Shown here in pieces: positions 1-6,092 of a stretch of DNA of 10,197 nt. A program made the position numbers and the translations under genes. Positions within the stretch are counted from its first letter, which is position 1; every line of letters begins with the position of its first letter. The DNA is from an uncultured Lachnospiraceae bacterium (GTDB lineage Bacteria > Bacillota > Clostridia > Lachnospirales > Lachnospiraceae), in contig CAJUMM010000052.1 in the NCBI GenBank assembly GCA_910586955.1, forward strand, positions 1 to 10,197, given 5' to 3'. A model generated the notes under the pieces. The model saw only the letters and a program-made list of their open reading frames with translations, made no database searches and had not been told where the DNA came from.

Positions 1-112
1 AGCTTCTCTCTTTGAATTTTCAAGGTTTTTTCACTGTTTAGTTATCAAGGTTCGTCTCGGCTGTCTCCTGCGACAGCTTTTACACTATATCACGCTCCCG
101 GCCTTCTGTCAA
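1..112 (-). promoter_or_regulatory. Strong SigA-type promoter and leader of a probable rRNA/stable-RNA operon
   Basis: Read on the minus strand, TTGACA (112-107) and TATAGT (89-84) are separated by exactly 17 bases, a near-consensus promoter firing out of the left edge. An A+T-rich tract upstream (about 113-150) could act as an UP element. Downstream is a small hairpin, GCTGTC/GACAGC (60-65 with 72-77), and then two related motifs, ACCTTGATAACTAAACA and ACCTTGAAAATTCAA. The first strongly resembles the CTTGAAAACTAAACA motif of Firmicutes rRNA leaders and spacers, which is from memory of the family and not a search. No protein start with a ribosome site follows before the edge. The inference is that a 16S rRNA or other stable-RNA operon lies just outside the window. 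Confidence 0.65.
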
Positions 113-151
113 CACCTTTTTTCCATTTTTGTCAAATTTTTTTAAAATCCG

Positions 152-1015
152 TCACAGGGCCCCAAAATACTGTTCCAGAAAGCAGGCGACACCTTCTTCA
201 TCGTTGGTGCCGGTCACGAAATCGGCCCGCTCCTTAAGCTGCGGTATGGCATTTTCCATGGCAATGCCAAGGCCGGCATATTCCAGCATCTCGATATCAT
301 TACCGTTGTCCCCAAAGGCGCAGATCTCCTCCCTGGAAATTCCCAGGCTCTCTGCCAGCGCCCGAAGGGCCTTTCCCTTGCTGGTATTTCCCGCCGTCAT
401 TTCCAGAAGGTTGACATCCGCCCGGAAATGGCTGACCTGGGGATACTTATCCTCAACCAAGGGTTCATAAAATGCAAAACCGTCCGGCCTGGTGAAGAAC
501 ACTCCCAGTTTGGGCACATCCCGCCCTTCCATAAGAATGTGTTTCCCTAAGGACTCCGTAATTACCTCTTCCGGCTTCGTAAATCCGGGCCGCCAGAAAT
601 GCCTGCGATAAAACTCCCGGCTGGTACAGGCCATAATATGGGTACACTCCCAATCATCCCGGTTAAAATAGGTACAGTTTCCCTCCACCAGCAGTTCATC
701 CACAATTTCCGCAGCCAGGGAGCAGGGGATAGCCTGTTTCCACAGCTGTTCCCCGCTTGCGCAGTCCGTGACAAATGCCCCGTCGGCCGAGATCACATAC
801 TTCACTCCCTGAAGTCCCAGCACCTTATCTACCAGTCCCCGGAAGCTCCTTCCTGTGGAGGGCACCACCATATAGCCCCGGTCAATCAGCGTCTGCACCG
901 CCCGGCGGGTGCGGGGGGTAAACTCCTTTCCGGTGCTTAAACAGGTGCCGTCCATATCCAACGCAATCAGGCGGATAGAGCGGGCCGCCTCCCGGATCTG
1001 CATTTCCTTATTCAT
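152..1015 (-). CDS. Cof-type HAD-IIB family hydrolase (sugar-phosphatase-like)
   Basis: A 287-residue cytoplasmic HAD phosphatase of the Cof/YidA type. Motif I is DMDGT (Asp20 nucleophile, Asp22 acid/base). Motif II lies in PSTGRS (about 52-57), the motif III lysine in SKGKALRAL (Lys214), and motif IV is GDNGND (235-240), which binds Mg2+. The 70-200 region is the C2-type cap that sets substrate choice. Length and motif order are normal and the enzyme looks intact. It is the last gene of the PTS operon, starting three bases after the EIIA stop, so it is almost certainly cotranscribed. Family members dephosphorylate sugar phosphates and related small molecules. Here it may dephosphorylate the imported phospho-sugar or relieve sugar-phosphate stress. 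No terminator is seen after it; its stop lies about 40 bases from the -35 box of the stable-RNA promoter. Confidence 0.93.
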   Translation of the reverse strand: MNKEMQIREAARSIRLIALDMDGTCLSTGKEFTPRTRRAVQTLIDRGYMVVPSTGRSFRGLVDKVLGLQGVKYVISADGAFVTDCASGEQLWKQAIPCSLAAEIVDELLVEGNCTYFNRDDWECTHIMACTSREFYRRHFWRPGFTKPEEVITESLGKHILMEGRDVPKLGVFFTRPDGFAFYEPLVEDKYPQVSHFRADVNLLEMTAGNTSKGKALRALAESLGISREEICAFGDNGNDIEMLEYAGLGIAMENAIPQLKERADFVTGTNDEEGVACFLEQYFGAL

Positions 1016-1018
1016 CGT

Positions 1019-1423
1019 CTACTCGTCATCCTCATCCATTGTGCCCAGGGCAAGATCATTGATAAAGAACAAATCCTCCCTGGCTGTCTCAATCATCTCC
1101 CGGATTCCCTCTGCCGTCACTTCCGTCTCCATGGCAATCTGCAGAAGCAGGGAAAGATTCATGCCGGAAATCAAAAAAGTATCCGGCCGTTCCAGCAGTG
1201 CAAGAGCCGCCTGGTTAGCACTTCCGCCTTTTAAGTCCGAACAGATCACAACCTGCTCCTCTCCCCACTCTTCCAGATATGCTTTTGCCCGGTCCAGCAA
1301 ATCGGCTGTTCCCCCTTCCTGGGTGACACAGGCCGAATATACATTGTCAATACCGAAAAATTTCCGCAGGGTGCTGCTGATGCCTGCCGCAAAGTCTCCG
1401 TGGCTGATTACCAAAAGTTTCAT
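1019..1423 (-). CDS. PTS mannose/fructose/sorbose-family EIIA component
   Basis: A 134-residue stand-alone EIIA of the mannose (PTS-EIIA type 4) family. It opens with MKLLVISHGDFAAG, where His8 is the expected phospho-acceptor taking phosphate from HPr and passing it to EIIB. The rest fits the family's small alpha/beta fold, with the SDLKGGSANQAA segment conserved around residues 62-73. The C-terminus is very acidic (MDEDDE). In many mannose systems EIIA is fused to EIIB; here it is separate and lies two genes downstream of EIID, after the ceramidase-like gene. A GAGG ribosome site sits within the end of the preceding gene, whose stop is 8 bases upstream, consistent with cotranscription. Confidence 0.95.
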   Translation of the reverse strand: MKLLVISHGDFAAGISSTLRKFFGIDNVYSACVTQEGGTADLLDRAKAYLEEWGEEQVVICSDLKGGSANQAALALLERPDTFLISGMNLSLLLQIAMETEVTAEGIREMIETAREDLFFINDLALGTMDEDDE

Positions 1424-1431
1424 CTTGAATT

Positions 1432-2664
1432 TTACCTCTCCTTCCGAATAAATGCAATCATTTGTTCTACTATTTTTTCTGCCGTCCCTACAGGAATGTC
1501 GGAAGCTGCCGTCTCAAAAGATGCTCCGTAATCCTCCCGGTTTCCCAGATACCCGCAATTATAATTGCTGTAGCACCAGCAGATGGGACAGGAGGCCTCC
1601 ATAGCCTCTTTAAGCTTCAGGCCAAACCTGGAAAACAGCTCCGCCGGAACAATCATCACCTTTAAATCTCCCAAATCCAGATATCTACAGTCCAAATCCA
1701 GGCAGAAAGGCCGGCATTCCAGCCCCTTTTTCGCAATGGCCAAAGCCGAGGTGTAAACTTTCTTTTCATCATAGGTCCGAGCCTGTTCTATCTTTTTCAA
1801 AATTTCCTCATACTGTTCCTGCTTGCGGGCTTTGTCCGGCTGGTATGTCTCCTGAAAATGAAAGGTGCGGATTTCCGGTTTCCATAAAGAAATCTCCCGT
1901 TCCGGTGCGGAAAGTACCTGGCTCATCACCGCACTTCCCATCCGCTGAAGCTCTGCCTCATCATTTCCCAAACGGTACAGGCGGTTGCTCATATCTCCCG
2001 CTGCACCAATCATAATCACCGGATACACACCCCATTCCTTTTCCAGGCTTCTGGCGGCAAATCCGGCCAAGTCGCTGCTGACCTTAAGGTTCTGGGGCCC
2101 TAAAACCGTAGAATGGCAGGCAAAACAGGCAGCTCCCGCTACCACCTGTTCCCCGGCCTTGAATGCCAAGGTTGTGAAAGATTTGTCCGAAGGCTTTTCT
2201 TTCCCGTTGCGGTTTCCATAGCAGCCTTCTATTTCAACCGTTCTCGCATAGAGACGCACCTCCCGGGGCTCTTTCCGAAAGCATTCTTCCGCCGCGGCCA
2301 GAATCTCTTCCGCCACAAAATCCATATATCCGGGCACCGCCCCCGGGCCTCCAAACAGGGATTCCTCCTCATACTCCGGAGCAGAGTGGGTGTGGATAAA
2401 GCTAATATTGATCTGTTCTTTGGAAAGGCCGTGGCGCCGGCTTAAGATCTCCCGCAGCCGGTCCGTATAGTCCCGCTCAAGTCCAATCAGTTCCACGCTG
2501 ATCCACAAAAGCCGGACGCCCTCCACTTCCAGGAGCAGGCTCACAGCCCACAAGGGGTCTAAAATTCCCTGGGCCTCCTGGGTGCGGATGGCGTGGCCCA
2601 TGAGATGGCAGGGGAAAAAACTGCCTTTCGGTGTGATTTCTTTTCTAGATGCAGATACTTTCAT
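1432..2664 (-). CDS. Neutral/alkaline ceramidase-family (N-terminal domain) hydrolase, cytoplasmic
   Basis: A 410-residue protein resembling the catalytic domain of neutral/alkaline ceramidases, zinc amidases that cleave N-acyl bonds. Family-like signatures appear in order: SFIHTHSAP (88-96), ACFACHSTVLGP (179-190, compare the family's FAxHPT), GAAGDMSN (220-227, compare GDxSPN), VPAELFSRFG (339-348, whose Glu342 fits the Zn-ligand glutamate of VPGEF) and YNCGYLGNREDYGASFE (368-384, compare GYxTTPEEY). Thus the HTHS histidines, His184, Glu342 and a late Tyr could make the metal site. There is no signal peptide or transmembrane segment, and the C-terminal domain of the secreted enzymes is missing, so it should act in the cytosol. 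The placement between EIID and EIIA suggests it cuts an amide or ester in a substrate brought in by this PTS. True ceramide as substrate is unlikely. Confidence 0.75.
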   Translation of the reverse strand: MKVSASRKEITPKGSFFPCHLMGHAIRTQEAQGILDPLWAVSLLLEVEGVRLLWISVELIGLERDYTDRLREILSRRHGLSKEQINISFIHTHSAPEYEEESLFGGPGAVPGYMDFVAEEILAAAEECFRKEPREVRLYARTVEIEGCYGNRNGKEKPSDKSFTTLAFKAGEQVVAGAACFACHSTVLGPQNLKVSSDLAGFAARSLEKEWGVYPVIMIGAAGDMSNRLYRLGNDEAELQRMGSAVMSQVLSAPEREISLWKPEIRTFHFQETYQPDKARKQEQYEEILKKIEQARTYDEKKVYTSALAIAKKGLECRPFCLDLDCRYLDLGDLKVMIVPAELFSRFGLKLKEAMEASCPICWCYSNYNCGYLGNREDYGASFETAASDIPVGTAEKIVEQMIAFIRKER

Positions 2665-2702
2665 CTTCCTTCTTCTCCTCGTATTATCAAAGCTCCTCAG
2701 CC

Positions 2703-2781
2703 GCCTGCAGGCATCTATATTATTAAGAAGAGACCGGCGCAGCCCTTATCCGCCGCGCCGGCCCTTCAAAGCCCTGCAGGC
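2703..2781 (-). promoter_or_regulatory. Intercistronic two-tier RNA hairpin between EIID and the ceramidase-like gene
   Basis: The gap between the EIID stop and the next start is 132 bases, the second longest inside the operon. It can fold into a perfect 9-bp outer stem, GCCTGCAGG (2703-2711) with CCTGCAGGC (2773-2781). This encloses a GC-rich 7-bp hairpin, CCGGCGC (2734-2740) with GCGCCGG (2755-2761). Between the inner hairpin and the outer 3' arm the minus strand reads TCTCTTCTT, a poor U-tract, so this could be a leaky terminator or an mRNA processing and stability element. Either would lower expression of the downstream enzymes relative to the PTS proteins. No promoter with good boxes was seen here. 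Confidence 0.45.
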
Positions 2782-2796
2782 TCTTTTCCTTATGTA

Positions 2797-3600
2797 CTAA
2801 GCACAGATTCCAAGTGCCCCCAACAGAATGGCCACAACAATAACAATCCAGATAAGCTTTCCGGAGGTCATTTTCTTGCGGCCTAAGGCCCAGTAGAGAA
2901 CTGCCGTAGTCACCACGCTTCCGAAGCAGGGAATAATGGTATTGAGAAGCTCTCCCAGGTTCTGGGTCAGATCTCCTACGGTCCAGGAGTAGGCGATATT
3001 AACATTTACCGTGGAAGCCACCATAGCACCCAGGACAATAATGCCCAGAATGGAACATACTTCCGTCAGGTTCCGGAGGGAAGCGCTGCGGTCTGTGATA
3101 AAGGATACGCCTTTCTGGTATACGGGATAGGCCAGCTTCCAGAACACCAGCCACAGGGCGATATTTACAGCCAGGGCCAGAACCGTTCCGAACATACTGC
3201 CGTTCTGGGCCTGGTATCCTGCAATGGCTCCCAGCACCGTGGGAAGCAGCACCCACACAATAGCGTCGCCTAAGCCTGCCAGGGGTCCCATAAGAGAGGT
3301 ACGGATGTCCAAAGCCGTCTCGGTACAGCCCTCTTCCTTCGTGGATTCCACAGCCAGATTGGCCATCATAATGAGCTGGCCAAACCAGGGATGGCAGTTG
3401 AAAAACTTAAAATAGCTTTTATACTTTTCCGCCAGGATCTGGTCATCCTGGTAAATCTTTTTCATGGCCGGGTGCATGGACCACACCCAGGGTCCGGACT
3501 GCATGGTTTCATAGTTGAAACAGGTCTGGCGGGACATGACATAGCGGGTTAATACCTGATTGATATCCTTTTTTGTTAAAATCTGATTGTTCTCACTCAT
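2797..3600 (-). CDS. PTS mannose/fructose/sorbose-family EIID component
   Basis: A 267-residue membrane subunit of the mannose-family permease. It partners EIIC to form the sugar channel. Family signatures are visible: ITKK-like N-terminal start of the domain, FNYETMQSGPW (28-38), FFNCHPWFGQ (67-76) and MGPLAGLGDA (104-113). Hydrophobic segments at about 114-130, 138-155, 183-200 and 249-266 fit the membrane-embedded C-terminal half. I place the start at ATG 3600. An upstream in-frame TTG at 3606 would sit only 3 bases after the AGGAG site. The start overlaps the EIIC stop (the frames share ATGAGTGA), so translation is probably coupled to EIIC. Confidence 0.95.
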   Translation of the reverse strand: MSENNQILTKKDINQVLTRYVMSRQTCFNYETMQSGPWVWSMHPAMKKIYQDDQILAEKYKSYFKFFNCHPWFGQLIMMANLAVESTKEEGCTETALDIRTSLMGPLAGLGDAIVWVLLPTVLGAIAGYQAQNGSMFGTVLALAVNIALWLVFWKLAYPVYQKGVSFITDRSASLRNLTEVCSILGIIVLGAMVASTVNVNIAYSWTVGDLTQNLGELLNTIIPCFGSVVTTAVLYWALGRKKMTSGKLIWIVIVVAILLGALGICA

Positions 3601-4393
3601 CTTCAAAATCTCCTCCCTGGGCAGCAGCGCCTGAAGCGGCCTGCTTATTGCTCTCCTCTTTCATCTGGAAAATAAACATACAGATTACTACCCCAATCAT
3701 GGCAATGGCCAGCATTCCCATTCCCAGATATGCAGCCATTACGAAACCGGCCAGAAGGAAGTAGCCGTATTTCTTCAAAGGCATCTGGCGGAGCAGAATA
3801 GCAAATCCAAGGGCCGGCAGCATTCCGCTGGCCACGTTAAGGCCCGCATTCAGCCAGGCGGGGATGGCATTGATCACAATCTCTACATAATTGGCTCCAA
3901 CGGTAGTCAGCAGGATAATCGGCAGCACCCACACACCGATAAAAGGAATCTGGGAAGCCCACATCCACACGCCCATGCCCTTCCAGTCGTTTTTTTCGGA
4001 ACAGGCCATCATTTTGTGGACAAAGATGGAACCGGTGGTCTTGCCCAGCACGTCCAGCTGGGTTCCCAGGGCAGCCACGGGAACACCTACCGTAAGGGCC
4101 GTGGTCACTGCATCCTGCCCGGTCCTTCCCATGGCGATAGCAAAGGCGGTTCCCGCGATGCAGCCCACCTGGTACTCCGGTACACTGGAGCCTCCTGCTC
4201 CAAAAAGGCCTAAGCTCATGAGGCACATGGAACCTCCCACAACCATGCCGGTGGTAATGTCCCCCATAATCAGTCCCGTGAGAAACCCTAAGTAAACCAC
4301 GGATGCGTAGTAGAACATCTGCAGATTGTATTTCTGCCATGTCCAGACACCTACCAGCACTGCCAGTAAAATAATTTGTAGCGGATTAAACAT
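3593..4393 (-). CDS. PTS mannose/fructose/sorbose-family EIIC component
   Basis: A 266-residue polytopic membrane protein, the sugar-translocating EIIC of a mannose-type PTS. It is hydrophobic nearly throughout, with several predicted helices starting at residues 5-18 and 30-50. The family-typical stretch around GLIMGDITTGMVVGGSM (40-56) and GLFGAGGSSVPEYQVGC (62-78) lies in the first half. The C-terminus is hydrophilic and acidic (GGDFEDE), as expected for a cytoplasmic tail. An AGGAG ribosome site precedes ATG 4393. The 40-base gap after EIIB contains a small hairpin with a GTAA loop. Specificity (mannose, fructose, sorbose, N-acetylgalactosamine or other) cannot be assigned by eye. Confidence 0.95.
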   Translation of the reverse strand: MFNPLQIILLAVLVGVWTWQKYNLQMFYYASVVYLGFLTGLIMGDITTGMVVGGSMCLMSLGLFGAGGSSVPEYQVGCIAGTAFAIAMGRTGQDAVTTALTVGVPVAALGTQLDVLGKTTGSIFVHKMMACSEKNDWKGMGVWMWASQIPFIGVWVLPIILLTTVGANYVEIVINAIPAWLNAGLNVASGMLPALGFAILLRQMPLKKYGYFLLAGFVMAAYLGMGMLAIAMIGVVICMFIFQMKEESNKQAASGAAAQGGDFEDE

Positions 4394-4433
4394 AACTCTC
4401 TTTCTCCTTTCGTTTTATCAAAGCCTTACGGCC

Positions 4434-4919
4434 TTAATTCAAATGTGTTCCCAGATCCGTCTCCGGGTCGGAAAAGCGGAAACGGGCGGTGACTTTGACA
4501 CCGGCTGCGGCCATCTCTTGGAGCATTTTCATCTCTTCCGGGGAAACCCGGACCGTCTTATCCAGGGTAACGGTTTCTCCCTTGTTCTGGGTGACATTGC
4601 CCAGGTTGAGCTGGGGAATCTCTATGCCCGCCTGAAACAGGGCGTAGGCCGACTTAATGTAGCGGAATACCACAAACACTCTCTGGGAAGCGTACTTCCC
4701 TGCCTTCATGTTTTCCGCCGCCTTCTCCGGAGCCAGCACCGACAGGGCCACGCCCCCGGGGCAGGCCATCTTGAGCCCGGAGCGCACCAGATCGTTGGTG
4801 GACGCGGGACCGTCGATGACCATCGCCCGGGTGGCGTTGTATGCGGGAACCCAGTCCGTGGCCACAATGCCGTGAAGCATCCGATCGTCTACCCGAAAAT
4901 GTACAATACCTGCTGCCAT
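4434..4919 (-). CDS. PTS mannose/fructose/sorbose-family EIIB component
   Basis: A 161-residue cytoplasmic phosphocarrier of the mannose family. The N-terminus carries the EIIB active-site loop VDDRMLHGIVATDW, with His16 as phospho-acceptor (family pattern DDRxxHGQV). Length matches the family. It takes phosphate from EIIA His8 and donates it to sugar crossing EIIC/EIID. The start ATG 4919 is preceded by AGGAGG (4934-4929) with good spacing. Directly upstream are two tandem hairpin elements in a 246-base gap after the MBL gene; the last conserved bases of the nearer one, GGAACTAAA, almost touch the ribosome site. Confidence 0.95.
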   Translation of the reverse strand: MAAGIVHFRVDDRMLHGIVATDWVPAYNATRAMVIDGPASTNDLVRSGLKMACPGGVALSVLAPEKAAENMKAGKYASQRVFVVFRYIKSAYALFQAGIEIPQLNLGNVTQNKGETVTLDKTVRVSPEEMKMLQEMAAAGVKVTARFRFSDPETDLGTHLN

Positions 4920-4936
4920 AATTTTGGACCTCCTAA

Positions 4937-5042
4937 TTTAGTTCCGCAAGTCCCCTGCCAATGCCCCTTGTCTGGAAGAATTTCCGGACGCTTTGCGTCC
5001 ATAAATCCTTCCGGGCATTGTACGGGGACTTGCTGTTTTTTT
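4937..5042 (-). repeat. Long structured hairpin element, copy 1 (upstream of EIIB)
   Basis: On the minus strand this folds into one long interrupted hairpin. The outer stem is GCAAGTCCCC/GGGGACTTGC (4946-4955 with 5024-5033, 10 bp perfect). The middle stem is CAATGCCC/GGGCATTG (4959-4966 with 5013-5020). A 3'-side bulge AGACAAG follows, then an apical stem beginning GGAAG/CTTCC and ending in GGACGC-AAA-GCGTCC. It is flanked by AAAAAAACAGCA on one side and GCGGAACTAAA on the other, the latter running into the AGGAGG of EIIB. It is about 70% identical to copy 2 with compensatory changes. In the other direction the T-run would make it look like a terminator, but no plus-strand gene is here. Confidence 0.85.
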
Positions 5043-5059
5043 AGTTTTAAGTTTTTATT

Positions 5060-5162
5060 TTTAGTTCCGCAGTTCCCCTGCCAGAGCCCTCATCTAGAAG
5101 AATTTTCGGCCGCTTTGCGTCCGTAAATCCTTCTGGCTCTGTCCGGGGATCTGCTGTTTTTT
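5060..5162 (-). repeat. Long structured hairpin element, copy 2 (downstream of MBL gene)
   Basis: A second copy of the same element, in tandem with copy 1. The outer stem is GCAGATCCCC/GGGGAACTGC (5145-5154 with 5069-5078, one A-A mismatch). The middle stem CAGAGCC/GGCTCTG replaces CAATGCC/GGCATTG of copy 1 with pairing kept. The apical stem changes GGAAG/CTTCC to AGAAG/CTTCT, again compensated. The bulge AGATGAGG resembles AGACAAG of copy 1. The apex keeps GGACGCAAAGCG. The flank AAAAAACAGCAG follows the MBL stop codon directly, and GCGGAACTAAAA closes it. Confidence 0.85.
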
Positions 5163-5165
5163 ATT

Positions 5166-5999
5166 TTAGTTCCTGCTTTCCTGCCTGCGGATACGCTCCG
5201 GATCGTAGAGGATGTTGCCCTCCCGGCCGTCCAGCCTTCCGCCCGTGGCTTCGTCAACGGCCCGGGCCTTAAGGCAGGGCTTTCCCATCAGCGTGGCCGG
5301 GACTTTATCGTCCGTGCCTGCCAGAATGGCTTCGCAGTTCTCGATGTTGTCCTCCAGCACCCTCTTGGTGGAACAGCAGGTTCCGTGCTGGCGGAGCACT
5401 GTGTCGTACCGGGGTTCGAAGCCCTGAAGCTTTTTCAGGCTTTCCAGATACTCTTCCACTGTCAGGGATTCCGGCAGGGCCAGCAGCACACCTACGCCGC
5501 AGGCATCCCCGAAGAGCACGGTCCGCTCTTCTTCCACCAGGGGAACCATCATGCCTTTCGTATGGCCCGGCACATGAATCCACCGCAAGGTTACTTCTCC
5601 CAGGTCAAAAGTCTCTTCGTCTCTCAGATCCGTGAAGGCTTCCTGACGCTGGGGCTGGTAGTCTTCCTCCGAAAGTGTAAGCTTCGTATTGGAAGCGATG
5701 ATTTCCTTCCGGAAGGACAGGGTACAATGCTCTTTGGCCAGCTCCGTGTCCCCAAGGTTCATCCGCACCTCCGGAAACTGGCCAGCCCCTGCGGCATGGT
5801 CTACATGGCCGTGGGTGACAAATACTTCATAGGGTTTTTCCGTCAGGGTTTCCACATACCCTTTCAGATCCCCGATCCCGTAGCCGGTGTCAATCAGCGC
5901 GGCCCGCTCCCTTCCTTCGATGAGGTACTCGCAGACATCGCTTCCGTCCCGGATGCGGGTGATGGATGGTGAGAGTTTCTCACTAGTAAAATGAATCAC
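5166..5999 (-). CDS. MBL-fold metallo-hydrolase
   Basis: A 277-residue cytoplasmic metallo-beta-lactamase-fold hydrolase, first gene of the operon. The metal-binding motif THGHVDH gives His63, His65, Asp67 and His68. Further ligands fit VPGHT (His146), FGDAC (Asp165) and RQHG (His205), so a dinuclear zinc or iron site looks complete. Family members include glyoxalase-II-like thioesterases, lactonases and phosphodiesterases; the sequence does not say which. I chose GTG 5999 as start because AGGAGG (6013-6008) lies 8 bases upstream. An in-frame GTG at 6006-6008 overlaps the ribosome site itself and cannot use it. The stop TAA sits inside a GGAACTAAA motif that belongs to the hairpin-element family downstream. 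A lactonase role in sugar-acid metabolism would fit a PTS operon, as speculation. Confidence 0.9.
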   Translation of the reverse strand: MIHFTSEKLSPSITRIRDGSDVCEYLIEGRERAALIDTGYGIGDLKGYVETLTEKPYEVFVTHGHVDHAAGAGQFPEVRMNLGDTELAKEHCTLSFRKEIIASNTKLTLSEEDYQPQRQEAFTDLRDEETFDLGEVTLRWIHVPGHTKGMMVPLVEEERTVLFGDACGVGVLLALPESLTVEEYLESLKKLQGFEPRYDTVLRQHGTCCSTKRVLEDNIENCEAILAGTDDKVPATLMGKPCLKARAVDEATGGRLDGREGNILYDPERIRRQESRN

Positions 6000-6015
6000 T
6001 TGTTGCACCTCCTAT

Positions 6016-6067
6016 TTTAGTTCCGCAGTATTCTTCTGGGCTTTATACAGAATCCTGCTGTTTTTTG
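6016..6067 (-). repeat. Short hairpin element, copy 3 (5' leader of the MBL operon)
   Basis: A short relative of the two long elements, in the untranslated leader between the predicted transcription start (about 6086) and the MBL gene. It shares both flanks, AAAAAACAGCAG and CTGCGGAACTAAAA, the latter directly before AGGAGG. The stem is GCAG/CTGC (6055-6058 with 6025-6028), a mismatch, then ATTCT/AGAAT. The long apical arm of the other copies is absent. The same placement, immediately 5' of a ribosome site, is seen for copy 1 and EIIB. Confidence 0.7.
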
Positions 6068-6092
6068 ATTCCAGTTCCTTTTTCTGTCTCAA

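Noticed and set aside
2703..2712. GCCTGCAGGC as a protein-binding palindrome.
   Set aside because: It pairs perfectly with a second copy at 2773-2781 around another hairpin, so an RNA stem is the simpler reading; no promoter is near.
5024..5042. Plus-strand reading of hairpin copy 1 as a Rho-independent terminator (stem then GCTGTTTTTTT).
   Set aside because: No plus-strand gene lies upstream for it to serve. Both neighbours are transcribed on the minus strand, where the T-run becomes an A-run ahead of the stem.
4937..5042. T-box or known metabolite riboswitch.
   Set aside because: No T-box sequence, specifier-loop arrangement or recognisable riboswitch core is present, and the downstream gene is not of amino-acid or cofactor type.
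4937..5162. Tandem repeats as a CRISPR array.
   Set aside because: There are only two long units of about 105 bases with diverged sequence, no regular spacers and no cas genes; the differences are compensatory within stems.
6006..6008. GTG at 6008 as start of the MBL gene (three residues longer).
   Set aside because: It is part of the AGGAGGTG ribosome site. GTG at 5999 has an 8-base spacing.
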